Both the position numbers and the translations under genes were made by a program. Shown piece by piece: positions 35,847 through 44,447 of a DNA stretch of 64,000 nucleotides. Each line of letters begins with the position of its first letter. Position 1 is the stretch's first letter. The DNA lies in the NCBI RefSeq assembly GCF_013393345.1, contig NZ_QJRF01000040.1, forward strand, positions 248,001-312,000. The letters are read 5' to 3'. Source of the DNA: Pseudomonas taiwanensis. GTDB lineage: Bacteria > Pseudomonadota > Gammaproteobacteria > Pseudomonadales > Pseudomonadaceae. The notes beneath the pieces were generated by a model. It was not told the DNA's origin. It was given only the letters and a program-made list of their open reading frames with translations, and did not search any database.

Positions 35847-36578
35847 ATGAGCAAGAAAACCGCAATCATCACCGGCGCATCCAGCGGCATCGGCCTGGGC
35901 CTGGCCAAAGCCTTCATCGACAACGGCTACAACGTCGTCGGTACTGCCCGGTCCAGTGAGCGCCTCGAGGAAGCCGCCGCCAGCCTGGGCAATCCGGCCA
36001 GCTTCATTGGCGTCGCCGGTGACGTTGCCGATCCGGTCACTGCACGCAACGCCTTCGCCGCGGCCATCGAAGCCTTCGGCAGCGTGGAAGTACTGGTCAA
36101 TAATGCCGGCTTCTTCCTCCCGAAACCCTTTGTCGACTACACCCCGGAAGACCTGGAAGGCCTGCTGGATACCAACCTCAAGGGCGTCGTCTACACGTCC
36201 CAGGTAGCGGCGGCGCACATGCAGCAACAAGGCGGTGGGCACATCATCAACATCTCTGCGGCGGTCGCCCTGCAGCCGAACATCAACGTACCCGCAGCCC
36301 TGCCGGTACTGATCAAGGGTGGCGTCAACCAGTTGACCCGTGCCCTGGCCCTGGAGCTGTCTCCGCACAACATCCAGGTGAACGCGGTGGCCCCCGGCAT
36401 CATCGACACCCCGATGCACGACCCGGCCGCTCGCGACTTCCTCAACAACCTCGCGCCGTCGGGCCGCGTCGGCACCGTCCAGGAAATTGCCGATGCCGTG
36501 CTGTACCTGGCCAAGGCCGACTTCACCACCGGCGTCGTCCTGGCCGTGGATGGTGGCATGAGCACCGGCAAGTGGTAA
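35847..36578 (+). CDS. SDR-family oxidoreductase lacking the catalytic Tyr
   Basis: 243-residue Rossmann-fold short-chain dehydrogenase. The cofactor motif TGASSGIGLGLA (about 9-20), NNAG (about 85-88), Asn110 and the active-site Ser137 (IINIS) are present. The usual Y-x-x-x-K reads P-V-L-I-K (residues 153-157), so the catalytic tyrosine is replaced by proline, while Lys157 remains. The C-terminal part is standard (VNAVAPGIIDTPM; ADFTTGVVLAVDGGMSTGKW). It may be a divergent subfamily with another acid/base or a non-classical activity. A terminator follows directly. Confidence 0.88.
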   Translation: MSKKTAIITGASSGIGLGLAKAFIDNGYNVVGTARSSERLEEAAASLGNPASFIGVAGDVADPVTARNAFAAAIEAFGSVEVLVNNAGFFLPKPFVDYTPEDLEGLLDTNLKGVVYTSQVAAAHMQQQGGGHIINISAAVALQPNINVPAALPVLIKGGVNQLTRALALELSPHNIQVNAVAPGIIDTPMHDPAARDFLNNLAPSGRVGTVQEIADAVLYLAKADFTTGVVLAVDGGMSTGKW

Positions 36579-36593
36579 TGGCCTGAGGGCAGG

Positions 36594-36622
36594 AAAAAGG
36601 GAGGCTTCGGCCTCCCTTTTTT
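36594..36622 (+). terminator. Rho-independent terminator of the SDR gene
   Basis: GGGAGGC (36599-36605) - TTCG - GCCTCCC (36610-36616) followed by TTTTTT, with an A-run before it. A textbook tetraloop terminator. Confidence 0.95.
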
Positions 36623-36632
36623 ATGGGGACCT

Positions 36633-36695
36633 GTAGGAGCGAGCTCGCTCGCGAAAGATTTGCGCCGGGTTGTTCGCGAGCAAGCTCGCTCCTAC
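36633..36695. repeat. REPIN palindromic repeat
   Basis: GTAGGAGCGAGC at the left and GCTCGCTCCTAC at the right, two facing REP half-sites with a 20-30 base spacer. Confidence 0.85.
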
Positions 36696-36743
36696 ACGTT
36701 CAGCGTGAGAGCCCGCAGCCGCCCCACGAAATCTCCCTACAAC

Positions 36744-37913
36744 CTACGGCTTCGCGTCCAGTTCCCCGAGAATGCGGTACGCCAGCTTCACCCGTTCTTC
36801 GTTTGGATAGTTCTTGTTGGCCAGCAGTACGATGCCGAGCTGCTTCTCAGGCACGAAGGCCACATAGGCGCCGAAGCCATTGGTCGAGCCGGTCTTGTTG
36901 ACCCAGACCGCCTGTTGCGGCGCCAGGGGCGGCGTGAGGGCCGTGACGGCATGACTTTCAAGGGCCATCTGGCTGGCATTGCCCTCCAGCAGCGTTTGCA
37001 GCGCCACCGGGTAGTCGTACTGCTCCCAGATCAGGTCCTGGGTCATGGCCCCCAGCCTGTAGTAGCCAGTGCGCGTGGCGTCTATCGCCTTCTGCAAGGC
37101 GCCATCCATTACAGCCAAGCCCAGGTTGGCTTCGACGAAATGCAGCAAGTCCTTGCTGCTGGTCTTCACGCCATAAGCTTCTGCCGCCAGCATCGCCGGG
37201 TTCACCCGTACGGGCGCGTCCTGCTTGTCATAGCCTTGGGCGTAACGCGGCATCGCACTGGTTGGCACGTCGATCCAGGTGTTGTCCATGCCGAGCTTCG
37301 GCAACAGGTCGCGCTCCATCGCCTGGGCATAGGGCACGCCCAGGCTCTTGGCGGCCACCACACCCAGCAGTCCGATGCTGGGATTGGCATAGGTGCGATA
37401 GGTGCCCGGGGCGAACTGCGGTTTCCAAGCGCGGTAGTAGTCCATCAACTGGCGTTCGTTGCGGACGTCATCGGGCAATTGCAGGGGAAAGCCGCCAGCG
37501 GTATGGGTGGCGAGATTGAGCAGCGTCACCTGGTCCATCCGGCTACCCTTGAGCGCCGGCAGGTAGTTGCTCGGGCTGTCGGTGAGCGACAACTTGCCAG
37601 TGGCTGCTGCGTAGCTGGCCAAGGTCGCGGTCAGGGTCTTGCTGATGGAGCCCACTTCGAACAGCGTGTCGCCGGTGACAGCCTCACCGGTGGCCTTCGA
37701 TGCCACGCCATAGTTGTAGAAGCGTCGCTCGCCCTGGGCGATGACGCCGATGGCCAGGCCCGGAATGCCGTACTGCTGCATCACCTGGCGAGCGGCCTGT
37801 TCGGCGCTGGCGTCGATGGCTTCCGGCGCGTCGTTCGCCATGGCCTGGCCGCCGAGCAAGGCTGCAAGGCTCATCAAGAAAATCTGTGCGCGGCACGTTC
37901 CTGTCGGGCGCAT
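36744..37913 (-). CDS. ampC: Class C beta-lactamase (AmpC/PDC-like)
   Basis: 389-residue periplasmic serine beta-lactamase hydrolysing mainly cephalosporins. A signal peptide of about 26 residues ends at GGQAMA. The three active-site motifs are intact: Ser89-Ile-Ser-Lys92 (acylated serine), Tyr175-Ala-Asn177, and Lys340-Thr-Gly342. ATG 37913 has AAGGA upstream; the longer open frame to 37991 has no ribosome site. No ampR lies next to it; the next gene upstream is a DipZ-like protein on the same strand only 122 bases away, unlike the divergent ampR-ampC arrangement of P. aeruginosa. Confidence 0.93.
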   Translation of the reverse strand: MRPTGTCRAQIFLMSLAALLGGQAMANDAPEAIDASAEQAARQVMQQYGIPGLAIGVIAQGERRFYNYGVASKATGEAVTGDTLFEVGSISKTLTATLASYAAATGKLSLTDSPSNYLPALKGSRMDQVTLLNLATHTAGGFPLQLPDDVRNERQLMDYYRAWKPQFAPGTYRTYANPSIGLLGVVAAKSLGVPYAQAMERDLLPKLGMDNTWIDVPTSAMPRYAQGYDKQDAPVRVNPAMLAAEAYGVKTSSKDLLHFVEANLGLAVMDGALQKAIDATRTGYYRLGAMTQDLIWEQYDYPVALQTLLEGNASQMALESHAVTALTPPLAPQQAVWVNKTGSTNGFGAYVAFVPEKQLGIVLLANKNYPNEERVKLAYRILGELDAKP

Positions 37914-38035
37914 CGAGCTCGTCCTTCGATCATGGATAAGGGCGGAAGAACCTACCATCTCGGGCAAGTCCCTCCAAAACACCTTTACCACCAGGTATTG
38001 CGCGGCGCCTCCTGCAGCCGCGCACCGGGATCAGA

Positions 38036-39259
38036 TCAGCTTGCGGTCTTCCCCGCTTCTGCTCGTTCCTGCAGCAGCTTCTGGATGATCGCCTCCTGGT
38101 CCTCATAGTCGCCCTCACCGATATGCAGGTGACGGACACGCCCGTTGGCATCGATGAAGTAATGCGCCGGCCAGTACTGGTTGGTGAAGGCATTCCAGAT
38201 TCGGTACTGATTGTCGACGGCCACCGGATGCTTGACGCCCAGGCGATCGATCGCCTCACGCACGTTTTCGATCTTCCGTTCGAAGGGGTATTCGGGCGTG
38301 TGCACACCGATCACCACCAGGCCCTTGTCGGCGTAGCGCGCGGCCCACTGGTTCACGTACGGCAGGCTGTTGCGGCAATTGATGCAGTCGAAGGTCCAGA
38401 AGTCCACCAGCACTACCTTGCCAAGCAGTTGTTCGTTGGTCAGCGGCGGGCCATTGAGCCACTGGGTCGCACCCTGCAGCGACGGCATCGCGCCCAGGTC
38501 TGGCAGTTGTTCGATGCTGTCGGCACGGGCGCTGCCCACCACGCTCTCCAGCATGGCTGGAACACCCTCGATCACCTTACGCTCAAGTTCGGCCGCCAGC
38601 CGGGAAGACCCCACGCCGGACAGCTGGTCAGTGGTGCCCGTGGCAATGCCGACGACCGCCAGCAACGCCACTGCACCGGCGCCGCGACGCAGCCATTCCA
38701 CCGCGCCCAGCGACAGCTTCGCCCGCTGGAACACGCCACGCCCGAGGAAGATCAGCCCGCCCATTGCCACGGCACCGCCGAGCCCATAGCTGAGCAGCAG
38801 CAGGCTGGTGGAGGCACTGGCGCCGTTGAGCATGGCACCGGACAGGATCAATCCCAGAATGGGGCCGGCACAGGGCGCCCAGAGCAGGCCGGCGGCAAAA
38901 CCCATCAGCCAGGCCGAAAGCGTTGGCGGCAGGCTGCGGGCATCACCCTGCAGGCGGTCCCCCAACCACACCCAGGGACGCGACAGCCAGGTGCCAACTC
39001 GCGAAGAAAGCAGGGCCGCCGCCGAGGCGGCCAGCAATACCAGGGCAAGATAGCGTCCCCATTGGCTGGCGTTGATCACCCATTCACTGGAAACCACGGC
39101 GAGGCTGGCGAGCACGGCAAAACCGGAGGCCAGCCCAGCCAGCGTCAGCAATGGCAACCAGGCGGGACCACCGGCACGGGAGAACAACAAGGGCAGGACA
39201 GGCAGTACACAGGGGCTGAACAGGGTCAGCACCCCGCCTAGAAATGCAACGAGCAGCAT
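38036..39259 (-). CDS. DipZ/DsbD-like membrane thiol:disulfide oxidoreductase (CcdA + thioredoxin domains)
   Basis: 407-residue inner-membrane protein. The N-terminal CcdA-like electron-carrying domain (about 1-205) has Cys17 in TLFSPCVLPVLP and Cys130 in LWAPCAGPILG, the pair that shuttles electrons through the membrane. The C-terminal periplasmic thioredoxin-like domain (about 265-395) has the redox motif Cys292-Ile-Asn-Cys295 in VDFWTFDCINCRNSLPYVNQW. It supplies reducing power to periplasmic thiols. ATG 39259 is the family start. It lies 120 bases before ampC and divergent from a two-component system, an arrangement like the Dsb/DsbRS locus of P. aeruginosa; the comparison is from memory. 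Confidence 0.88.
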   Translation of the reverse strand: MLLVAFLGGVLTLFSPCVLPVLPLLFSRAGGPAWLPLLTLAGLASGFAVLASLAVVSSEWVINASQWGRYLALVLLAASAAALLSSRVGTWLSRPWVWLGDRLQGDARSLPPTLSAWLMGFAAGLLWAPCAGPILGLILSGAMLNGASASTSLLLLSYGLGGAVAMGGLIFLGRGVFQRAKLSLGAVEWLRRGAGAVALLAVVGIATGTTDQLSGVGSSRLAAELERKVIEGVPAMLESVVGSARADSIEQLPDLGAMPSLQGATQWLNGPPLTNEQLLGKVVLVDFWTFDCINCRNSLPYVNQWAARYADKGLVVIGVHTPEYPFERKIENVREAIDRLGVKHPVAVDNQYRIWNAFTNQYWPAHYFIDANGRVRHLHIGEGDYEDQEAIIQKLLQERAEAGKTAS

Positions 39260-39495
39260 AGGCACCTCAGTGGCAGATGGGGCCCGGTACGCTCCGGGCG
39301 GGGGCGGACGCAGGGGGCATCCGCTGGGTACCCATTTCATGGCGGGGAGGTATCGCCGATGTGTCCGGTGCCGACCGGGATTGCGCTGGCAGGTATCAGC
39401 AAGGGCGGCGGATACAGTGGAATACAAAGGGTGGCGGGCAAGCGCGGGAATGCCCGATACACTGGGCGTCGAACAGCCACTAACGAGGTTATTCC

Positions 39496-40235
<740 letters not shown>

Positions 40236-40236
<1 letters not shown>

Positions 40237-41543
40237 TGGCCCTGCCCCGCTGGCCAACCACCCTGGCCGCCCGCCTGGCGCTGATCTTCCTCACCGGGCT
40301 GGTACTGGCCTACGGGATGTCCTTCGCCTCGCAGTTCTACGAGCGCTACCAGACCGGGCGCGACGTCATGCTCGGCAACCTCGAACACGACGTGAGCACT
40401 GCCGTGGCGCTGATCGACCGCTTGCCGGCAGAGGAACGTGCCACCTGGTTGTCACTGCTGGAACGGCGCAACTACCGCTATCGGCTCGATGCGGGCACTC
40501 CGGGCGAGCCCATGGACATGACCCAGCCCCACATGGCGGCCAGTTCCATTGCAGAGGCGATCGGCCAGCGATATCCGCTGCGTTTCGAAAACATTCCCGG
40601 CCCCCGGCCGCATTTCCAGGCGCACCTGACATTGAGCGACGGCCGCCCGTTGACGGTGGACGTCACGCCCGGCCCCATTCCGATGGCCCAGTGGCTGCCA
40701 GTGATGCTGATCCTGCAATTGGCGGTACTGCTTTTTTGCACCTGGCTGGCGGTGCGCATGGCGATCCGTCCGCTTACCCGCCTCGCAGAGGCCGTGGACC
40801 ATCTCGACCCGGACACGCCCGGCCCCGAACTCGACGAACGCGGTCCCCAGGAAGTCTCCTACGCGGCCCGCGCCTTCAATGCGCTGCAAGGACGCATCGG
40901 TGCGTACCTGAAAGAGCGCATGCAGTTGCTGGCCGCCATCTCCCACGACCTGCAGACCCCCATCACGCGGATGAAACTGCGTGTGGAGCAGATGGACCCC
41001 TCCCCGGAGCGCGAGAAGCTGTGGAGCGACCTGAACGAAATGCAGCATCTGGTGCGTGAAGGCGTTGCCTACGCCCGCAGCATGGACGGTGCCAGCGAAG
41101 CGCTGTGCCGGGTCGACCTCGATGCCTTCCTCGACAGCCTCGTGTGCGATTACCAGGACAGCGGCCAGGCCGTGACCCTCGCGGGCTCCAGCGGCCTGCT
41201 GCTGGAAACCCGCCCCCATGCTTTCCGCAGGGTGCTCAGCAACCTGATCGACAACGCCCTGAAGTTTGGCGGCAGCGCCGAGGTGGCCGTGCAACGAGAT
41301 GCACAGGGCAAGGTACAGGTGCTGGTGAACGACAACGGACCGGGCATTGCCGAAGAGGACCTGCAGGAGGTCTTCAAGCCGTTCTATCGCGTGGAAAGCT
41401 CGCGCAACCGCACCACCGGCGGCACCGGTCTCGGGCTGGCCATCGCCCAGCAATTGAGCCAGGCACTGGGCGCACGCCTGACTTTGGCCAACCGCGACGG
41501 CGGCGGCCTCTGTGCACGGCTGGAGCTTGGCGCTGCCGATTGA
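40236..41543 (+). CDS. Sensor histidine kinase, two-component partner
   Basis: 435-residue membrane kinase. Transmembrane helix 1 spans about 12-32, followed by a periplasmic sensor domain (about 33-150) and helix 2 (about 153-175). A HAMP linker, the DHp domain with His237 (LLAAISHDLQTPITRMKLRVEQM), and the ATPase domain (N-box NLIDNALKFGG, G1 NDNGPGIAEEDL, G2 TGGTGLGLAIAQQL) follow. The sensor loop has no Cys but has a Met/His cluster (EPMDMTQPHM), which could bind copper, or nothing. The ATG overlaps the regulator stop (TGATG); a GTG three bases earlier is also in frame. Confidence 0.92.
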
Positions 41544-41552
41544 GGTAGCAAC

Positions 41553-41629
41553 GTAGGATGGGTTGAGCCCGCGATACCCATGCTGTTTCTCGGAGCCGAT
41601 GGGTATCGCTTCGCTCAACCACATCCTAC
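41553..41629. repeat. Long imperfect inverted repeat after the kinase gene
   Basis: GTAGGATGGGTTGAGC...GATACCCAT pairs with ATGGGTATC...GCTCAACC-A-CATCCTAC around a short spacer. Starting 10 bases past the kinase stop, it is a small palindromic element that may also act as a transcript end. Confidence 0.75.
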
Positions 41630-41638
41630 GAACTGACC

Positions 41639-41702
41639 GTAGGAGCGAGCTTGCTCGCGAAAAGATCCTGCCCCGGCTGTTCGCGAGCAAGCTCGCTCCT
41701 AC
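41639..41702. repeat. REPIN palindromic repeat
   Basis: Facing GTAGGAGCGAGC / GCTCGCTCCTAC half-sites directly after the inverted repeat at 41553-41629. Confidence 0.85.
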
Positions 41703-41737
41703 ACGATCACCTTCGGCGATGAGACCGCACCGCAACG

Positions 41738-41770
41738 AAAAAAGCCCGCGCGCTCTGGGCACGCGGGCTT
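41738..41770 (-). terminator. Rho-independent terminator of ohr (and of the upstream operon)
   Basis: AAAGCCCGCG / CGCGGGCTT stem with a plus-strand AAAAAA (41738-41743), the U-tract of the minus-strand transcript, 19 bases past the ohr stop. Confidence 0.88.
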
Positions 41771-41788
41771 TGGCCTGGCCGATTTCGA

Positions 41789-42211
41789 TCAGGGAATGTC
41801 GAAGGTCACCTCGATGTTGTCGCGGGTTGCCTTGGAATACGGGCAGAGCTGGTGAGCCATTTCGACCAGACGGGCTTTGTCATCGCTCGCCAGGCCCGGC
41901 AGTTCCACCCGCAGCTTCGCCGCCAGGGCAAAGCCGCCGTCGGCGGTGTTGCCCAGGGCGATGTCGGCGACCACCGCCACATCGTCCGGCAGGCGGATTT
42001 CCAGGCTCTGGCCGGCGCGGCGCAGGGCGCCAATGAAGCAGGCCGACCAGCCGACGCCCAGCAGTTGCTCCGGATTGGTTCCCGGTCGGCCCGAGTTAGG
42101 TGGACTCAGGCGCACGTTCAGCTCGCCGTCGGAGGATTCGCCACGACCATCGCGGCCACCGGTGGTGCGTGTCTGGGCGGTGTAGAGGGTGCTTTGCAGG
42201 ATTGCGGTCAT
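41789..42211 (-). CDS. ohr: Organic hydroperoxide resistance protein (Ohr/OsmC family)
   Basis: 140-residue thiol peroxidase of the Ohr branch. The two active-site cysteines are Cys58 (GVGWSACFIGAL) and Cys123 (AHQLCPYSKATRDN); Arg20 and the Glu in NPEQLL complete the usual network. It reduces organic hydroperoxides using lipoylated partners. ATG 42211 is preferred to the TTG three bases upstream. No ohrR regulator is adjacent. It is the last gene after bufA-bufB-bufC on the same strand, 60 bases behind bufC, with a GC-rich hairpin between them that may or may not separate the transcripts. Confidence 0.93.
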   Translation of the reverse strand: MTAILQSTLYTAQTRTTGGRDGRGESSDGELNVRLSPPNSGRPGTNPEQLLGVGWSACFIGALRRAGQSLEIRLPDDVAVVADIALGNTADGGFALAAKLRVELPGLASDDKARLVEMAHQLCPYSKATRDNIEVTFDIP

Positions 42212-42241
42212 CAATGTGTTTCCTGGCTACAGGGAAGGAAG

Positions 42242-42259
42242 TGCCGGCGGGCGCCGGCA
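42242..42259 (-). terminator. Hairpin between bufC and ohr
   Basis: TGCCGGC (42242-42248) - GGGC - GCCGGCA (42253-42259). On the minus strand it is followed by CTTCCTTCC, a poor U-tract, so partial termination or processing is possible. Confidence 0.4.
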
Positions 42260-42271
42260 TTTGTCTGCGCC

Positions 42272-43018
42272 TCAGATACGGGTGCCGAGCACCACGCCCT
42301 GGGCGCGCAGGTTTTCCAGCAGGGCCAGGCCTTGCGGCAGCAGGTCCTCGCTGTGCACGCCTATGGCTTCGGCCAGGGCGTGGAGATGTTCATGGCCGGA
42401 GCAGTCACGTTCCTGCAGGGACATGAGCAGCGCATGAGCAAGCGGTGCCAGGCGCGAGAAGTGGATGTTCTTGTCGACACCGCGCCGTGCCAGCACCAGG
42501 GTCGGTTGATCGGGCACGTCGTTCGGCAAGAAGTCGGGACCGATCTCGCTCACCGGCCACTGATAGGCCAGCGGCCAGGCCAGGCTGGACAACAGGGGAA
42601 TGCCGTCGAGCAGGTTGCCCTCGGGATCATGGGCCTGTTCCTCGCTGTCGCTGAGGAGCAGCGCAGCTTCCACCCACTCGTAATGGGCCAGTTCCGCCAA
42701 CCAGGCCGGCAGCTCGAGCGTGTCGGCGCCGCCCTCTTCCAGATAGCGGACGAACTCCCCGGAGATTTCAGTGAACAGCGGCGTCTGGCAGCGGTAATCG
42801 GCAAAGAAAGCCTCGATCAGGACCTGCCAGCGCTGCGCACCGAGGCTGGCGCGGATGACCGGGAAGCAGCCCGCAAGCAACGACTCCACATTGCCGAAGA
42901 ACAACCGGCGGTACACCGCCAGGCGGCGCGGTTCGATACCGGGAGGCGGCGCGTTGTTCTGTGGGTCGCGCACATGGCGCGCCATGCTCATCAGCTGTTC
43001 ATGCAGGACTTCATGCAC
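42272..43018 (-). CDS. bufC: DUF2063-family partner protein of the MNIO enzyme (BufC-like)
   Basis: About 248 residues of the DUF2063 family, which works with DUF692/MNIO enzymes as the RiPP recognition and partner subunit. The N-terminal helical domain reads [44 protein letters not shown], a family hallmark, followed by [12 protein letters not shown] and [18 protein letters not shown]. The second half binds the precursor in known pairs. I take the GTG at 43018 as start, overlapping the end of bufB by eight bases; an ATG at 42991 is possible. The overlap implies coupled translation. Confidence 0.85.
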   Translation of the reverse strand: MHEVLHEQLMSMARHVRDPQNNAPPPGIEPRRLAVYRRLFFGNVESLLAGCFPVIRASLGAQRWQVLIEAFFADYRCQTPLFTEISGEFVRYLEEGGADTLELPAWLAELAHYEWVEAALLLSDSEEQAHDPEGNLLDGIPLLSSLAWPLAYQWPVSEIGPDFLPNDVPDQPTLVLARRGVDKNIHFSRLAPLAHALLMSLQERDCSGHEHLHALAEAIGVHSEDLLPQGLALLENLRAQGVVLGTRI

Positions 43019-43859
43019 GGCGCACCTCCGGCCACAGCATGGCTGCCTGCTGGCGCGCGCGAATCTGTTCGACCTCACCCAGCAGCTCCGTCAGCGGCGG
43101 GAAGTTGAAATCGCGTTCCAGCAGCGTCGGTAGCGCACCGAAGCGCTGGTAGGCCTGTTCCAGTAGCGACCAGACGTCGCCCTTCACCGTGGCTCCATGG
43201 GTGTCGATCTTCAGGTCCGGCGCTTCGTCGTAGTGACCCGCCACGTGCAGGTAGACGACCCGCTCCGCCGGCAGAGCAGCCATGTACTCGCTGGCGTCGT
43301 AGCCGTGGTTGATCGAGTTGACGTAGAGGTTGTTGACGTCCAACAGCAAGTCGCAGTCGGCCTCCTCCAGCACCGCACGCAGGAAATCGATCTCCTGCAG
43401 GGCCTGGTAGGGCGCGGCGTAGTAGGAAATGTTCTCCACGGCGATGCGTCGTTCCAGGGCGTCCTGGGTCTGGCGGATGCGCGCGGCGACATGGCGTACC
43501 GACTCGTCGGTAAAAGGCAGCGGCAGCAGGTCGTAGAGCTGGCCATCGTCCGAGCAGTAACTCAGGTGCTCACTGAAGAACGCGACCTTGTGTCCGTCGA
43601 GGAACTCGCGGATGCGCCGCAGCAGCTCACGATCCAGTGGTGCCGGGCCGCCGAGGGATAGCGAGAGGCCATGGCAAGCCAGCGGGAAGCGATCGGACAG
43701 GCGCGCCAGGGCGTCTCCGTGGTGTCCACCGACATTGATCCAGTTGTCCGGGGTGCACTCGAGGAAATCCACGGCACCGGCATCCATCGCCAGTAGCTCG
43801 GGCAGCAAGGCACGGCGCAAGCCAAGGCCGGCACCCTGGGGGAAGGCAGCAGCGTTCAT
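43011..43859 (-). CDS. bufB: MNIO (DUF692) multinuclear iron oxidative enzyme, BufB-like
   Basis: 282-residue TIM-barrel enzyme of the DUF692/UPF0276 family, now known as multinuclear non-haem iron-dependent oxidases that modify Cys in precursor peptides. The conserved metal-binding stretches are all present: FLECTPDNW (Glu34), [11 protein letters not shown] (His63), FFSEHLSY (Glu97, His98), AVENISYY (Glu142), [18 protein letters not shown] (Asp174, Asn176), YLHVAGH (His205, His209), DTHG (Asp219, His221) and LLERDFN (Glu248). It follows the EGKCG precursor gene and overlaps bufC, so its substrate is most likely that precursor. Bufferin-type products contain oxidised Cys heterocycles and bind copper. 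Confidence 0.92.
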   Translation of the reverse strand: MNAAAFPQGAGLGLRRALLPELLAMDAGAVDFLECTPDNWINVGGHHGDALARLSDRFPLACHGLSLSLGGPAPLDRELLRRIREFLDGHKVAFFSEHLSYCSDDGQLYDLLPLPFTDESVRHVAARIRQTQDALERRIAVENISYYAAPYQALQEIDFLRAVLEEADCDLLLDVNNLYVNSINHGYDASEYMAALPAERVVYLHVAGHYDEAPDLKIDTHGATVKGDVWSLLEQAYQRFGALPTLLERDFNFPPLTELLGEVEQIRARQQAAMLWPEVRRA

Positions 43860-43883
43860 GGGTGTTCTCCCGAAGGTGAGGAA

Positions 43884-43910
43884 CCTCCCCGGCGGAAGGC
43901 ACCGGGGAGG
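43884..43910 (-). terminator. Attenuator-like hairpin between precursor and enzyme genes
   Basis: A perfect 9-bp stem CCTCCCCGG (43884-43892) / CCGGGGAGG (43902-43910) lies in the 69-base gap between bufA and bufB. On the minus strand it is followed by TTCCTC. It could stop part of the transcription or protect the short precursor mRNA, giving more precursor than enzyme. Confidence 0.55.
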
Positions 43911-43928
43911 TGGATCAAGATGCGAGGA

Positions 43929-44447
43929 TCAGTTCTTGGCCTGGCTCATCTTGGAAAACAGCTCGGTGGGGACTTTCTTGCCGTTGGACAGGTACTGGTT
44001 GCTGCGGAACTTGTAGACCTCGCCCTCGGACAGGAAACCGTCCTTGTTGGTGTCCATCGCAATGAACTCCGCTTCGCCCTTCGGTGCCACGGTCAGGAGT
44101 TCCTTGCGGGATACCAGGCCGTCGTCATCGGTATCGGTGCGCGCGAAGGAGGCATCGCCGCACTTGCCTTCGCCACATTTGCCTTCGGCCGCCTTGGTGT
44201 TGCTTGCTTCGGCGGCACCGCACTTGCCTTCACCACACTTTCCTTCGGCGGCCTTGGAACCGCTGGCTTCCGCCGCACCACATTTGCCTTCGCCACACTT
44301 GCCTTCAGCGGCCTTGTCGGCAGCGGCGAGCATGTAGCCCTGGGGCAGAGCCTCAACGGCGAAGGCCGAGGTCATGTGCATGCCGCCGGCCAGAGCGACA
44401 GCGATCAGGCCAATGCGGGTCTTGTTCGAGAACTGGGGGCGGGACAT
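43929..44447 (-). CDS. bufA: Bufferin-type RiPP precursor with six EGKCG motifs and two EF-hands
   Basis: 172-residue exported precursor. The signal peptide is about residues 1-30 (ending TSAFA). Residues 45-104 are three 20-residue repeats, each holding EGKCGEGKCG, so there are six Cys (51, 56, 71, 76, 91, 96) in the motif recognised by MNIO enzymes. Two canonical EF-hand loops follow: Asp105-Glu116 (DTDDDGLVSRKE) and Asp132-Glu143 (DTNKDGFLSEGE). GGAG precedes ATG 44447. Related EGKCG proteins (bufferins, HvfA) are modified at Cys and bind copper in the periplasm. The joined EF-hand pair suggests added Ca2+ binding or a scaffold role. No other Cys is present in the protein. Confidence 0.9.
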   Translation of the reverse strand: MSRPQFSNKTRIGLIAVALAGGMHMTSAFAVEALPQGYMLAAADKAAEGKCGEGKCGAAEASGSKAAEGKCGEGKCGAAEASNTKAAEGKCGEGKCGDASFARTDTDDDGLVSRKELLTVAPKGEAEFIAMDTNKDGFLSEGEVYKFRSNQYLSNGKKVPTELFSKMSQAKN

